Positions 1-11,717 of a stretch of 64,000 bases of DNA are shown piece by piece. Every line of letters starts with the position of its first letter. Positions within the stretch are counted from its first letter, which is position 1. The notes beneath the pieces were generated by a model. That model ran no database searches. It was not told the origin of the DNA and was given only the letters and a program-made list of their open reading frames with translations. Source of the DNA: Ridgeia piscesae. Its lineage: Eukaryota > Annelida > Polychaeta > Sabellida > Siboglinidae. Position numbers and translations under genes: made by a program. The stretch is taken from NCBI GenBank assembly GCA_025642075.2, contig JAODUO010000423.1, positions 25,001 to 89,000 of the forward strand. The letters run 5' to 3'.

Positions 1-8
1 TTCACAAG

Positions 9-301
<293 letters not shown>

Positions 302-607
302 GCGTCATGACGAAGATTCCGAAGTGCTTTTTGTATGATGGTACGTATTAAGTGCATTATCGGACATTTGTTTAGAATCCGGACTCGCCTCAAGTGTGCC
401 GTTATAACTGTATATTCGTCTATATTGGATACCTCACCCTAACTGTAATTCTAATGGTTAATCCTAATAAATCAGCATTCTCTTGTATATTTATGTTTTA
501 CAAATAATGCGTTTTGAGACCCAAATACTGAAATAGCCAGCCGAAAACGCAGCGGTCGTGTGTTATTTGCGCTGTGCACATGGAATGAGTGATAAACTAT
601 TATGGCC

Positions 608-890
608 AGATCAAACAGTATTATTTCTGTATCTTAAGAGAGCCTGTTATCCGTATGTCTTATGATCTACGTATCGTCGACCCTTGAAGCCGATATGGAA
701 ATATAGATGTTTGGAGGCAACGATTTAAAGGTGGCTCTTAGATATTCTGTGAAAGGGACAGAGTTGGCCAATTCAAACATTGGTTTATTTATTTAAAAAG
801 TATACCATCGCATATTGAAAACTCCCAATAAGTTCATCCAACACTACCCCACCCCCCAACATCCAACATCCACTGCAATTGCACGTACTC
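608..890 (+). repeat. Dispersed repeat family R1, copy A
   Basis: The segment from 'aacagtattatttctgtatc' to 'actgcaattgcac' matches the reverse complement of about 2510-2790 along most of its length (shared words include 'gatctacgtatcgtcga' and 'ggcaacgatttaaag'). A third, more diverged copy lies at 1140-1350. No coding potential was recognised. Confidence 0.75.
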
Positions 891-939
891 TAGAGCCATA
901 CAATCGATATCAAAATGTAGGGATTTTAGATATGACTAT

Positions 940-1350
940 TTAAAGTGCATTACTTTTGACCTTTACTGAATTTCAAATAGTCGCCATTTTTGTAATATCC
1001 ACCATTTTATAAGATGGCTTCCGACAAAAAGCTATTATTTTCACAGCTGAAGTTGAGGTAAAAAAGTATTTGATATATGATATGTTGTATTACGTTTGAA
1101 TTTCAAATACATTCAAATGTTTGCCATTGCTTCAAAATAGCGCTCACCAAATCATATTATTTCCAAATCTTCAGAGAGCCTATTATGTGTCTTAAGATAT
1201 ACGTATCATCGAAATTTGAGTGTTTTCAGGCGACGTTTTTGGAGATGTTATCTAGATATTCTGTATAAAGGACGGCCAATTCAAATTATTAAAAACAAAC
1301 AAACAATCCATACTACGAACTTCCGAGCCGTTCATCCTCCACCCAGATGT
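940..1350 (+). repeat. Dispersed repeat family R1, copy B
   Basis: Colinear with the reverse complement of 2995-2510. First comes a block with 'cgccatttttgtaatatcca' and 'gatggcttccgacaaaa' (956-1040), then the block shared with copy A (1140-1350). It is more diverged than copies A and C. The short ORF at 1216-1596 is not supported as a gene. Confidence 0.6.
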
Positions 1351-2509
1351 CATGTAGCCACACTTGATGATCATGGAAATGCACATAAATTCGAAAGATG
1401 TTTTAATGCACAGCTGCATTGCGTCAACTGCAAAACTGAACCAGTACTGAATTATGGAGCTGGTGTTTCCTTGGTTTGCACTGACAAGAATCGGCCACAA
1501 CATTCGTCTGCACATGTGCTCGCCTTGTATGTTCCAACCATGCACCATGGGCCCGTGGGAGTTTGTTTAATCCTTGTTCATGTCTCAGTAATTTGAAAAG
1601 TGCCACGAGACGTTTCTCACATGGGAAATGTAGAGCCATCCAGGACATAATGGTGTGCACAAGACCTTTTCACAGCCCTTGACATCTGTGTGTTGGGAGT
1701 ATATGTAGACTATTAATATGTTTCTGCAACTTCCACAATATGTTGAATCATGCGACTGTTTGCTTGTTGTTTTTTTGCATGCTTACACCTGTAGACACAG
1801 GGCAGTCGGGGTTTGTCATGACATCATCGCATGACAGTTCTCATGTCGAAGACATTTGGAGCCAGGTATAGAAGTCTGATGCACGTTGGATCGTATTCCC
1901 TTGCAATTGCCTCTGCACGGTGTTGGTTCCTTCAGTGAGGGTAATAGTCAAAGACAGCCTTCACTTGGTCATGACCTCGAGCTTTTGATTGGATTATCTT
2001 AAGATACGATTTGTCATCATCGTTGTAGTTACTGAAGTTGTTGACAGCCACCAACACCCTGCAAGGCTGTCAATCCATCGACTATGAGACAGCATCTCTA
2101 TTGGATGGCTTTATATAATAGCTTATGGGGTTGTGCCACTTTTGGCCTGCACGATATTTTACAGGAACTGTTACATTGTTATTTGTTAGATGGCCCGATT
2201 TATTTCGTTCCATCAACATCCAGTTTCTATATGCAAACTCGTGAGTGCCAAGTATTGCTTTCAAGTCAAATCTTCTCTTGAAGATCGTTTTATAACTAGC
2301 ATCCTTGGAAAAAGTATCTCCTAACTGAGCCATCTTTCTCTTCCATCTACTTTGCAGTTACACTCCACGACAGGAAGATTTCCTTTGTCCTTTGTCATCT
2401 TAGTGCTTATCATATGATTGCCAAGTGAAAAGGAATTATGAAAGTTTACAGAAGACAGATGAAAGTTTGTTGAAGACAGTGTTCATGCATAAAAGCCAAC
2501 ATGCGCTTC
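1351..2509. other. No recognisable gene
   Basis: Unique sequence of mixed composition between repeat copies. Open frames here are short and resemble no family I know. It may be the interior of the R1-flanked element, but no transposase or RT motif was found. Confidence 0.5.
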
Positions 2510-2995
2510 ACAATGCCGTGCAATTGCAGTATATGTTGGATGGGGTGGGGGTGAGGGTGGATGAACATATTGGGAGTTCCCAATACGCTATGGCATAATT
2601 TTGAAATCAATAAGCCAACGTTTGAATTGGCCAACCCTGTCCGTTTTACATAATATCTAAGAGCCATCTTTAAATCGTTGCCTCGAAACGTCTATTTCCA
2701 CATTAGCTTGAAGGTTCGACGATACGTAGATCATAAGACATAGGGATAACAGTTCTCTTAAGATACAGAAGAAATAACACTGTTTGATGAATTTAGAATG
2801 ACGGATAAGTCAAAAGTAGTACAACACATAATTACTTCTAAAAATGTTGTCTTTTGATATAAACTTTTGTTCTCTAAGCCACCCAGTTCTTATGCTATGG
2901 ATATAGTGTTTGTTCAGATTTTGTCGGGCGCCATCTTAAAAATGGCGGATATTACAAAATGGCGGACATTTGAAAGTCAATAAAGGTTAAAACTA
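2510..2995 (-). repeat. Dispersed repeat family R1, copy C (inverted)
   Basis: Reverse-complement partner of copies A and B, so 608-2995 is bounded by an inverted pair. The right part (2920-2995) holds 'gccatcttaaaaatggcgg', a palindromic GCCAT/ATGGC motif shared with the unit at 1000-1040. Confidence 0.7.
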
Positions 2996-3275
2996 ATACA
3001 ATTTAAATAAACATATTAAACCTTGCATCTTGCCATTAATTGTTTGGCTCTATATTGCGTAGTTCTTACGATATGGATAAATGGATGGACCGGACGCCAC
3101 CTTTATAAATGGCGGATATATGTATGTTAATGAAGGTCAAATGTACATTAGTGTATATCGCTATCCACCAAGCTACCCAATGTCATCAACATTACCGCTC
3201 AACGTGACGTAGACTTTGAGATATTGTGACATTTGTATTTACGACCGCCATCGTTTAACATGGCGGACGCGAATG
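2870..3275. repeat. Diverged ~150-bp tandem units with ATGGCGG motif
   Basis: 'aatggcgg' or 'atggcgg' recurs at 2941/2959, 3109 and about 3259. Around it are similar words: 'ttcttatgctatggata' versus 'ttcttacgatatggata', and 'tcaataaaggt' versus 'taatgaaggt'. Spacing is about 150 bp. The rest of 3276-3570 holds nothing recognisable. Confidence 0.5.
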
Positions 3276-3575
3276 CCGGAAAATTCCTAAAATAGTTAAT
3301 TTGAAATCCCTGTCCACTAAAACATATCCATACCCCACAATTATTTCTCTAGATGAAGCAGTTATTAACGTACGGCGAAATAAAGTTATATTACTATTTA
3401 GATGATTTTTAAACCAGTTGCCAAGATTATGCCCAAACATATGACTATATTGAATTATTTGACATATACCGACGGACTACTAGCGATCACTAGTGTGGAA
3501 CCATTTGAATTAAATATTCGGTTACAGATAGCGTCTCGCGTCTCGTTTTGAATTTGTCGTAATCATCATTCAACG

Positions 3576-4613
3576 ATGTCGCAATGGCGAATTGGCGAAT
3601 ATATTCCGAAACTACCAAAGGCCTGCAAAAATAGTTGTACAAAGAGCAAAGCAAACAGAAATCTAGCGAAAAAGCTGAGGCCAAAATCTTCATTGGCTTC
3701 AACATCGACATCGCCCGACACTGCCTGTCATTATGCATCGACTTCGTCTGACCATGCTCGTCCTAGCGCATCAACTTCATCCGACCCTGCCCGTCCGTGC
3801 GCATCGATTTCGTTCGACACTGCCCGCCCTTGCGTATCCACTTCGCCCGAAGCTGCCCATCCTTGCTTATCGACTTCGTCCAACGCAGCCCGCCCTTGCG
3901 TGTCCGACTTCGACGACATACCCTTCATTGCTTATCGAATTCGTCTGACCCTGCGCGTCGTTGCGTATCGACTTCGCTCCTCGCGCCTCGATTTCTTTTG
4001 ACGCTGTCGTCCTTGCACATCGACGTCGTCAGATGCTGCCTGTAATTGCGCCTTGATTTCTGACGCTGCCCGTCCTTGTGCATCGCCATCGACTGAGCCT
4101 GCGATCAGCCATCCTAAGATTACCTCCATACCCTAAAGAACACAAAACTCTGATAAGCGATAAGAAAGCGGAGGTTTTTTATCATCATAGACAGAGGAGT
4201 TTCCATGGTTATACAAAAACAATGATGTTCTGCTCGTGGTGTTCATGCCACGGAATTCTTCACTCACTTGCTGACAAGAACAATCCGTTGGTGTTGGGTT
4301 CGGGTGATGAAGGAAAGTACAAAAAAACGGCTTGGTGACGCATTACCGAAGTCAGGCTCACAGGCGAGTAGAGGCAGCTTACAAATACAAGACACAACGA
4401 AGCCCAATGGATACAGTCATCGCGAAGATGACCAACGAATTGACTACTGTCTTAAAGCATCATTTCAACACAGCCTACCACGTTGCCATCAATTTTCATT
4501 CCGTCATTATCAGCTTTTGTGTGTGTGTGACCTGCAAGAGAATAATAAGGTGTGCATGGGAAGCTGCTATACAAATGACAAGACATGTAAGATATTCACG
4601 GACAATATCAGTG

Positions 4614-4658
<45 letters not shown>

Positions 4659-5450
4659 CAGAGAGGACGTAGGAAAGGCAAAGTGGGTTTCTGTGATGGT
4701 TGATGGAAGTACTGACCACAGCATCACAGTACAAGAAAACGTTTACGTGCGATATATAAATGAAGAGGTTATACTGAAAACCGAACTTGCTGACATCGTC
4801 CCCGTGAAGTCTGCAGTTGCCAAAGCCAGGCCGGGACACTTGGCGTGACACGTGGGAAATGTGTTTGCACAAACATGCATGGGGCATCTGTCAATCAAGG
4901 CCAACGCAATGGAGTGACCAGGAAGATTGCTGAAGCCGTGCCACACAACGTTGTTAACATTTAGTGTATGGCTTACAAGTTGGAGTTGGCCATGCTTGAT
5001 GCTATCAAGGTGTCAAGCATGTTCGCAGATCTTGTAAAAAAGTGCATCGATTACGTCTACATGTTCTACTATCGTTCCTCAAAAAGACCCCGGAATCTAA
5101 AGCAAATTGGTGACAGTATCGAAGAAGATGATGCCTACTTCAGTGCACCACAAGGCATTCGCTGGATGGCGAGCAGACAACGAGCCTACTCTGCACTCAG
5201 GCAGAACTTGACCATGGTCTGTGCTCAAGTGGAAGACGCTGCAACTGCAAAGGATAAGAAGCAGCAAAGTACAAAGGGTACCTCAGGAAGCCGCGGAGTC
5301 TGAATTTCAAACAGGTTTTGCACTTCATGTTTCACGTGCAGAATACCGTTTCAGATAAGAACTGTTCCTTCTAGAAGGAGACCTGCTTATCATCGACATT
5401 GCTGTGAAGCTGGGAGATGAATATATGAAACTAAATGCATTTCGACAGTT
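3576..5450 (+). pseudogene. hAT-type transposase relic (ZNF862/DUF4371-like)
   Basis: Fragments in shifting plus frames follow the order of hAT-derived ZNF862-like proteins. A basic N-terminus begins 'MSQWRIGEYIPKL' at 3576. A TTF/BED-like finger with 'CSWC', 'NPLVLGSG' and a later 'SQAHRR' lies near 4220-4370. 'DGSTDHSITVQEN' near 4700 fits the RNase-H-fold start motif. 'LELAMLDAIK', 'FYYRSSKRPRNLK' and 'GIRWMASRQRA' lie at 4974-5190. Known hAT transposases cut and paste DNA in the nucleus. This copy is dead: it has several frameshifts and stops, and a GA microsatellite at 4617-4653 interrupts it. The family assignment is from remembered motif order. Confidence 0.62.
3700..3905 (+). repeat. 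36-bp in-frame minisatellite (12-residue unit)
   Basis: About six diverged copies of a 36-bp unit. In the frame opened at 3576 it encodes a Ser/Pro/Ala/Cys-rich 12-residue repeat of the type 'ASTSSDPARPC'. Weaker units continue in other frames to about 4110. The position between the N-terminus and the zinc-finger-like region of the hAT relic suggests a low-complexity linker that expanded. Confidence 0.7.
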
Positions 5451-5513
5451 GAACGGCAAGGTGTTTACAAAGTTCACATCGGAGGAAACCTCACCATCTG
5501 AAGTGTAAAATGC

Positions 5514-5753
5514 GAACTTGTGCGACTTTGTTCATTGTACCTCGCCAAATATGGCATTCTTCATTACTTGTCAAAATCGACAATCGATGCCATGGCAACC
5601 ACCATAATAATAGATTTAATGTATTTTCCGTGGTCATTCTTACAGGCAAAGTGTCACATTGCTTCTGCTTGTAATTATCCTATGGAAAATATAACTTTAA
5701 AACACAATTTGGAGATATCCCAATTATTACAACCAAAACAAAGCGAAGTTAAA
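5514..5753 (+). repeat. Dispersed repeat family R2, copy 1
   Basis: Direct-orientation homologue of 29788-30024. Shared words include 'ccatggcaaccaccataata', 'ttgtaat.atcct', 'caatataact.aaa' and 'ttattac.accaaaacaaa'. The family is unknown and no ORF is conserved. Confidence 0.65.
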
Positions 5754-5949
5754 TTTTTTTAATTAAGAAAATAAAATGGAGTGTATGTGTATTTACCAAA
5801 TATATACAATTAGTTACTGAGGTATGTGTATTTTGCTCATAATCAAGGTCTTGACATTATCTGGCGATTGTTTTATTAAATAAATCATGATGTTTATTAA
5901 CTTGCTGCACATTAATAATAAATTGTGTTTATAATTACATTTATGTGAG

Positions 5950-5952
<3 letters not shown>

Positions 5953-6002
<50 letters not shown>

Positions 6003-6064
6003 AAAATAACATAACATAACATAACATAACATAACATAACATAACATAACATAACATAACATAA
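5953..6064. repeat. (TA)n followed by (ATAAC)n pentanucleotide array
   Basis: (TA)n at 5953-5999, then about twelve near-perfect ATAAC units at 6003-6064. Read on the minus strand, the pentamer (TTATG)n follows directly after 'CCAATAAAACTTG', the polyadenylation-like 3' end of the adjacent minus-strand LINE. The array is therefore best read as the simple-repeat tail of that element. Confidence 0.85.
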
Positions 6065-7858
6065 CACAAGTTTTATTGGCAACTCAACTGAGTTGGATTG
6101 ACATTATGCAATAAAATACAATTAACTCATTAAAACATCATAAAATAAAACTACATGTGATACCGCAAATCATACGGTATTAATAGGCTTATTTCCTAGC
6201 AGTTGTATAAAGCCCACGGTATAAAAAAAGTTACCAAATCTATTCGATCTAGTAACTGGTAACGGGTACATATTTTCTCGTCTAATATTACATCCGGTAT
6301 GTCTTGTCAGGCAGCAGATAATTCAATCTATGTGTGGCGACCTTAGTTTTATCAAAATATTTTTAACATATGCTGTCCCGTCTTACATTCAACGTATCCA
6401 TATTTACACGTATAAGTATCTCCAAGTAACCCAATCCAGGAACAAAATACATTTTAAAGCCCTTTTTTGTATAACTTCAATAGTGTCAGACAAATATTGG
6501 GGCAAGTTAGTGTGCCATACAAGACATGCATATTCTAAAACTGGTCTCACCACTCTAACATATACATTGACCAGATCTTTCTGTGTAATCCCCGCACGCT
6601 GTAACTGATAAAACATGCATAGGCGTTTACCGGCCTTTTTCATAATATTTTCCACGTGTTTATTCCATGTCAGATCCTGAGAAATGGTCACACCTAACAG
6701 TTTGGCATGGCAAACTTGTGCTATATCCCTCCCATCAATCTTTATATTCGGGATAGTGCTTCTGAAATTGCCATCTCGTGTGCAAAACTAATAATTATTT
6801 GTTTTTGACTTTTCCGAATTAATTTTCATGTCATTCTGTTCTGTCCATCTAGCAGCAATATCAACCGACTCTTGTATAACAGATACACCATTTCTGTCGC
6901 ATATTTCAAATAAAGTACTGTCATCTACATACTTATATAATGGAACAGTCGTTCTTAAATCATTTATGTAAACAAGGAAACATTTAGGTCCAGACAATGT
7001 TCCTTGCGGTAGTCCCCCATTGGGATGACCAGAATGGGAATATTCATTTCTTATTTTTACTCGTTGAGCTCTGTCTAATAGAAATGTTGCCATCCATCTT
7101 AAAATATGTGCGGGCAACCCATACGACTGTAGCTTATCTAGTAACAAATGATGATTAATAAGATTAAACGTTTTGCTAAAGTCTAGCATTACAACTCTGA
7201 CATAATAATTCAATTTATCTGTCGCCTTATACCACGTATGAACCAGTTCGGCCAAACATGATGTTGTGTACGTTCCGCTAATTCCTCCAAGTTGCTTAGC
7301 ATCAATTTCACCTTCAATTGTTTCATCTAACCATTTCATTATTATTGATTCAAACACATTGGCAGCTATTGGAGTTAATGAAATTGGTCTAATATATTTT
7401 TCAATCGATACGAGGGGTTGTTTTGGCAACGGTATTACATTGACCATTTTCCATTCCATAGGGAGTACACTTTTCTTAGTGAATTGTTAAAAAGAGCAGT
7501 TAATGGAGGGGCGAGAATATTTGCATAGTTTCTTAACACCCATGCAGGTGTTGTCAGTCCCAGTAGCCTTGTTGGCTTTAACATTCTTCAAGGCTTTAAA
7601 GGTAGTACATACGCTTATCACACACTGATCCGGCAATTCCTCGTTAACGGCGAACACCTTGTGACTCTTACTTAACCGAGGCAAATGGTTACTCACAGAC
7701 ACAAAGAAAGCATTCATTGTATTGGCCAGTAAGCCACAATCACCATCCGTTGTTTTGTTAATTACACCATGCATGCATGAGTTGTCATTTGTTTTAAGTC
7801 CCATTATTGTTTTCATATATTTCCACCAATCGTGGGATTCCGATTGATGCATTGCTGC
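6003..7858 (-). mobile_element. Non-LTR retrotransposon (CR1/Jockey-type), 5'-truncated
   Basis: The minus strand reads through the C-terminal half of a LINE ORF2. The finger region ends 'NVKANKATGTDN' (about 7560). Then come 'RPISLTPIAANVFESII' (about 7385), motif A 'VVMLDFSKTFN' (about 7180), 'GLPQGTLSGP' (about 7010) and the catalytic 'YKYVDDST' (about 6925). Thumb and C-terminal parts 'DLTWNKHVENIMKKAG' and 'VRPVLEYACLVWH' lie at 6500-6680. At least two frameshifts (near 7480 and 6700-6790) make it a pseudogene. No endonuclease is seen; the copy stops near 7858, next to the Harbinger insertion. The 3' end carries an AATAAA-like signal and a pentanucleotide tail. Confidence 0.88.
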
Positions 7859-7895
7859 AATTTATGTTTGGTAAAATATACTTAATGCTACTGTT

Positions 7896-9967
7896 CCACA
7901 CAGCCCACGAATCCCACGAATCGTCACGAATTTAGAAATGTTTGGATTCATGAGGATTCGTGGAATTTTGCAAATCTCTTGTCCAAATCGTGAAGCTCTA
8001 CGATTCTGTTACGATACAGGTACGCTAGAGTTACGAATATTCGTGGGATTCGGCTCGAATCGCTCAAATATTGTCAAGAAATCAATACGATTTACAAGAA
8101 TCGATTCCGAATACTGCACGAACGTATATGAATCAGTTACGAATCAGTTAAGAATATGCCGAATGCATCTACGAATCAGGTACGATTAAAATTGAATTAT
8201 TGACTATTCTTGACAATTCGTGGGATATTCCTTCAAGATAGGTATGAAAAGGCCCTCACCCTGCTTGGGCATCAGTTCCAAAAGGGATGTTCAACGTAGA
8301 GCTGCTGTAGTACTGGCCCTGGACGTGGAGCATCAACACCAGCTTCTGATAACAGCTGGAAGAAGACTGCTTCGAAGAAGAAGGAGAAGAGCCCCCAGGT
8401 GGTGGGTTAGACCGTGGCTGACACCAGCTAGAAGGCTAGAATATGGTCACTACAACAGACCGATGCAGGTGCTGAGGGTGGAAGATGGGAATGTCTTTGC
8501 CAACTATGTGAGACTACCACCCCACATGTTTGACGAGCTACTCTGATTAGCCCAGTCATCCAGAGGAGGGACACCCACATGAGACCACCCCTTAATGTCG
8601 GAATGAAGCTGGCCATGACCCTCAGACACCTGGCTACAGGAGACCGGTATCACACCATCCAGTATGACTTTCGATGTGGCTACAGCACAGTGGTATGGAT
8701 TGTGCAGGAAGTCTGTCAGGCCATCATACAGGAGCTGAAGGATGAAGTCATGCCACTGCCAAGGACACAGGAGGACTGGAAGGCCATTGCCCAGCAGTTC
8801 CTAGACTGGTGGAATGTTCCTCATGCACTGGGGGCCTTGGATGGCAAGCACATAGCCATCAGGAACCACACAACTCAGGCAGTGTGTTCTACAACTACAA
8901 AATCTTCTTCTCCGTGGTGCTGTTGGCCCTGGTGGGTGCAGATTATAAGTTTATCTGGGTAAACACTAGCGGAGAAGGTCATCAATCCGACGGACAGCTG
9001 TTTGCTGCTTCAGAACTGAAAGAGTGCATTGATGACAACACCATAGACCTCCCTGACAGCGATCCCCTGCCCAATGATGACAGACACACCCTACTACATC
9101 CTGGGGAATGCTGCCTTTGCCCTGAGGACTTTTCTCATGAAACCCTATGGCAGGAAGGGTCTGGACAATGACATGATGGTGGCCAACTACCTAATTTCCA
9201 GGGGCAGCCGTGTGGTGGAGTATGGTTTCGGAATACTGGCCAACAGATGCTTCCTGGGCTCCCTGGAAAAAGGACCTGATGTGGTGCGGTTACTGGTGGA
9301 GACAGGAGTCATCCTCCACAACTTACTGAGGATCAGATTCCCTGCCATTGCATATGCTGAGGTGGACCGGGAGGATGAGGACCACAACATTATCCCTGGT
9401 GCATGGAGGGAGACCAACAGGTGGAGGAGATACCCCAGCCCCAGGCACCCAACAGAGACAATCGTGTGGGCAAAGTGATGAGGGACTATCTGAAGGACTA
9501 TTTTAACAGTGAAGCAGGTTCAGTTCCGTGGCAAGAGAGACTAGCAGGAATTAATGTTAATTGAATGCTTCGTACGCTATCGTGAATTTGTAGATAGTTC
9601 TTACTTGCTTCGGCGTGTATTCGTGGGATTCGTGACAGATTCGTAGCCGATTCATGGTCAAGCCACGAATTCACGAATCCCCGAATGAGGTAAGAATACC
9701 TACGAATGCCTACGAATCTATTGCGATTCAGTTACGATGCCTAAGAATGCACTACGAATTTGTTACGAATTAACTTTTTTTTTGAATCGGGACTTCGTGG
9801 CCAAAATATTGAACAGCTCAAAACTGTTGCCACGAATTCCCGATCGCTCAAATATAGAAAGAACTGACTACGAATAAATACAAATCAGTTAAGAACTTCA
9901 CGAACTGATTACAATTCACCTACGAATCCTAAAATTTATCAATTCGTGGGAATTGTGGTCTGTGTGG
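7896..9967 (+). mobile_element. PIF/Harbinger DNA transposon
   Basis: Imperfect terminal inverted repeats bound the element: 'ccacacagcccacgaatccc' at 7896 and the complement of 'gaattgtggtctgtgtgg' ending at 9967. Both subterminal regions (7900-8225 and 9570-9960) are packed with 'acgaat'/'attcgtg' words, probably transposase-binding repeats. The interior encodes a Harbinger-type transposase. A clean 3-bp TWA target duplication was not seen (flanks 'gtt' and 'att'), so exact ends may be off by a few bases. Confidence 0.8.
8427..9478 (+). pseudogene. Harbinger transposase, frameshifted
   Basis: A DDE-type transposase readable across three frame changes. The N-terminal part is 'RLPPHMFDELL' (about 8515). 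The helical region 'LRHLATGDRYHTIQYDF' (8620) is followed by the first catalytic Asp in 'GALDGKHIAI' (8830-8860), after which the frame shifts. The second-Asp region 'HQSDGQLF' is near 8980 and the catalytic Glu lies in 'RVVEYGFGILANRC' (9210-9250). The ORF ends at 9478. All three acidic positions can be found, but shifts near 8545, 8870 and 9090 break the gene. No MADF/Myb-like partner gene was found inside the element. Confidence 0.85.
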
Positions 9968-10043
9968 ATTAGGGGCGGCTGGATTGACCTTATTATGCAA
10001 TATGTTTGCTTGATTCAAATCACCACTCATGTGAGACCGCTGT

Positions 10044-10045
<2 letters not shown>

Positions 10046-10094
<49 letters not shown>

Positions 10095-10152
10095 AAAGGG
10101 GATAAGTTCACATAAATTCATTGGCGCTGGTTAAATAGTTCATGATATATTG
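10046..10152 (+). repeat. (TA)n plus right inverted copy of the 9-69 repeat
   Basis: (TA)n at 10046-10091, then a copy (10094-10152) of the sequence at 9-69 in opposite orientation. The adjacent microsatellite suggests a repeat family whose terminus carries a TA tract. Confidence 0.7.
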
Positions 10153-10313
10153 ACTGGTGAAATCTTTCGTGACTTGAAATGTATTTAAGCTAGAACGACA
10201 CATCATCGGAGTATTGCTTATCTTACCAATCAATCCAATTCATTATAAAATCCTGGAGTAGAGCTTCGCACCGAATTTGTTGCGTTCAAACAGAATGACC
10301 CGTATAGTAAGCC

Positions 10314-10444
10314 TCATAAATTGAATCTGCTCTTTTTGTGACATTGGTCAAATATGTACGCATGTATATGATATATATATATATATATATATACATGCAT
10401 ACGTATTTGAACAAAGTCACACAAAAAAGCAGATTCAATTTATG
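10314..10444. repeat. Near-perfect palindrome with TA centre (MITE-like)
   Basis: The left arm beginning 'cataaattgaatctgct' and the right arm ending 'agcagattcaatttatg' are complementary over about 50 bp. The centre is 'atgtatatgatata...atatacatgcat'. The structure would fold into a long hairpin. It may be a foldback MITE, or a self-inverted repeat grown around a TA tract. A CA run (10461-10490) and a TA run (10493-10526) follow. Confidence 0.8.
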
Positions 10445-10490
10445 ATAATAATGTTTAAATTTCATCACACAAACACACACACACACACAC

Positions 10491-10529
<39 letters not shown>

Positions 10530-10763
10530 TGATGATATTTAAATATTATTATTATAATGTTTTGTAGTTTTCCACAATGTCTCGCTCTCTTTCATATTTC
10601 CTTAATGCTTTCTCTTTGCCTATTTATGTGATGTTAATAAGTCTTAATTTCTTATAGCTAACCTTATTCACATTCAAATTACATCATCGTTTTCCAAAAT
10701 GTAATATTAAAGTTTAGTCATTGTTAACTGCTACATAACTCATGCAATGTATTTGTGCTGCAG

Positions 10764-10958
10764 TCAGAGCCATACGTGATGATAACGGACGAGAATGCCG
10801 AGGGCAATGATAGGTTCGACGGATACTTAGTCGAGTTGGTCGCTAAGATAAGCGAGATCGCCAATTTCAAGTACACTATTTACGAACAACCAGATAGCAA
10901 ATTTGGCTTGCTGAAGGATGGGGAATATGACGGAATGATTGGTGAAGTTGTTAGCGGG
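10764..10958 (+). CDS. Pore-less iGluR-like protein, exon encoding S1 lobe
   Basis: Sixty-five codons between acceptor 'gtgctgcag' and donor 'ggg|gtaacg', phase 0 at both ends. The product follows the start of the ionotropic glutamate receptor ligand-binding core: 'SEPYVMITDENAEGNDRF', 'DGYLVELVAKISEIANFKY', then 'GEYDGMIGEVVSG'. In GluA2 the equivalent stretch is the S1 lobe, from the 'ESPYVM' strand to 'GMVGEL'. The exon joins in frame to 21144-21401, giving 'VVSG' + 'RADIAMADF', the normal junction in this family. The 5' exons (signal peptide, and any amino-terminal domain) were not found upstream and may lie before the window. Confidence 0.9.
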
Positions 10959-11069
10959 GTAACGCCATTCCATAATTACAAATATATGTGCAGATAATTG
11001 TTCAATACTAAGCGAAAACGCTATTTCACTTATTTTCGACACTTCGCGTAGGAACACATAAGAGTGGAA

Positions 11070-11466
11070 AGGTCGGTAATATGAGCCACTTTTTTACACT
11101 GATATTTTGGAGCAGTATGCCTACTTATGTGCTCTGTGAAACTATGACGTGAAAAGTACCGTGATTAATTATTTTTATGTGCACTATTGCATGCTAGGTT
11201 GTTTACATTTTAATGAGAACGAGTTGAAAATTCCCCCCAAATGGCTCGTATTAAAATAAGTATTGGTAATATGAGCATGCCCCATTGGTAATATGAGCAT
11301 ACGCGATCATATTACCCAAAATGGACACTCACGCACAGATGCAAGAGTAATACATGCAAGCACGCACAAACAATATATATCGCAACACATATGAAAACAC
11401 ACCCGCACGCACGCACGCACGCACAGACACACACACACACACAACACACAGACACAACACAGAGAT

Positions 11467-11525
<59 letters not shown>

Positions 11526-11572
11526 GTCACACACAGTGTCACACACAGTGTCACACACAGTGTCACACACAG

Positions 11573-11640
<68 letters not shown>

Positions 11641-11646
11641 CACCAC

Positions 11647-11717
<71 letters not shown>

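Noticed and set aside
1216..1660. Overlapping ORFs of 78-126 codons
   Set aside because: No domain, no conservation between repeat copies, and ORFs on both strands overlap as expected by chance.
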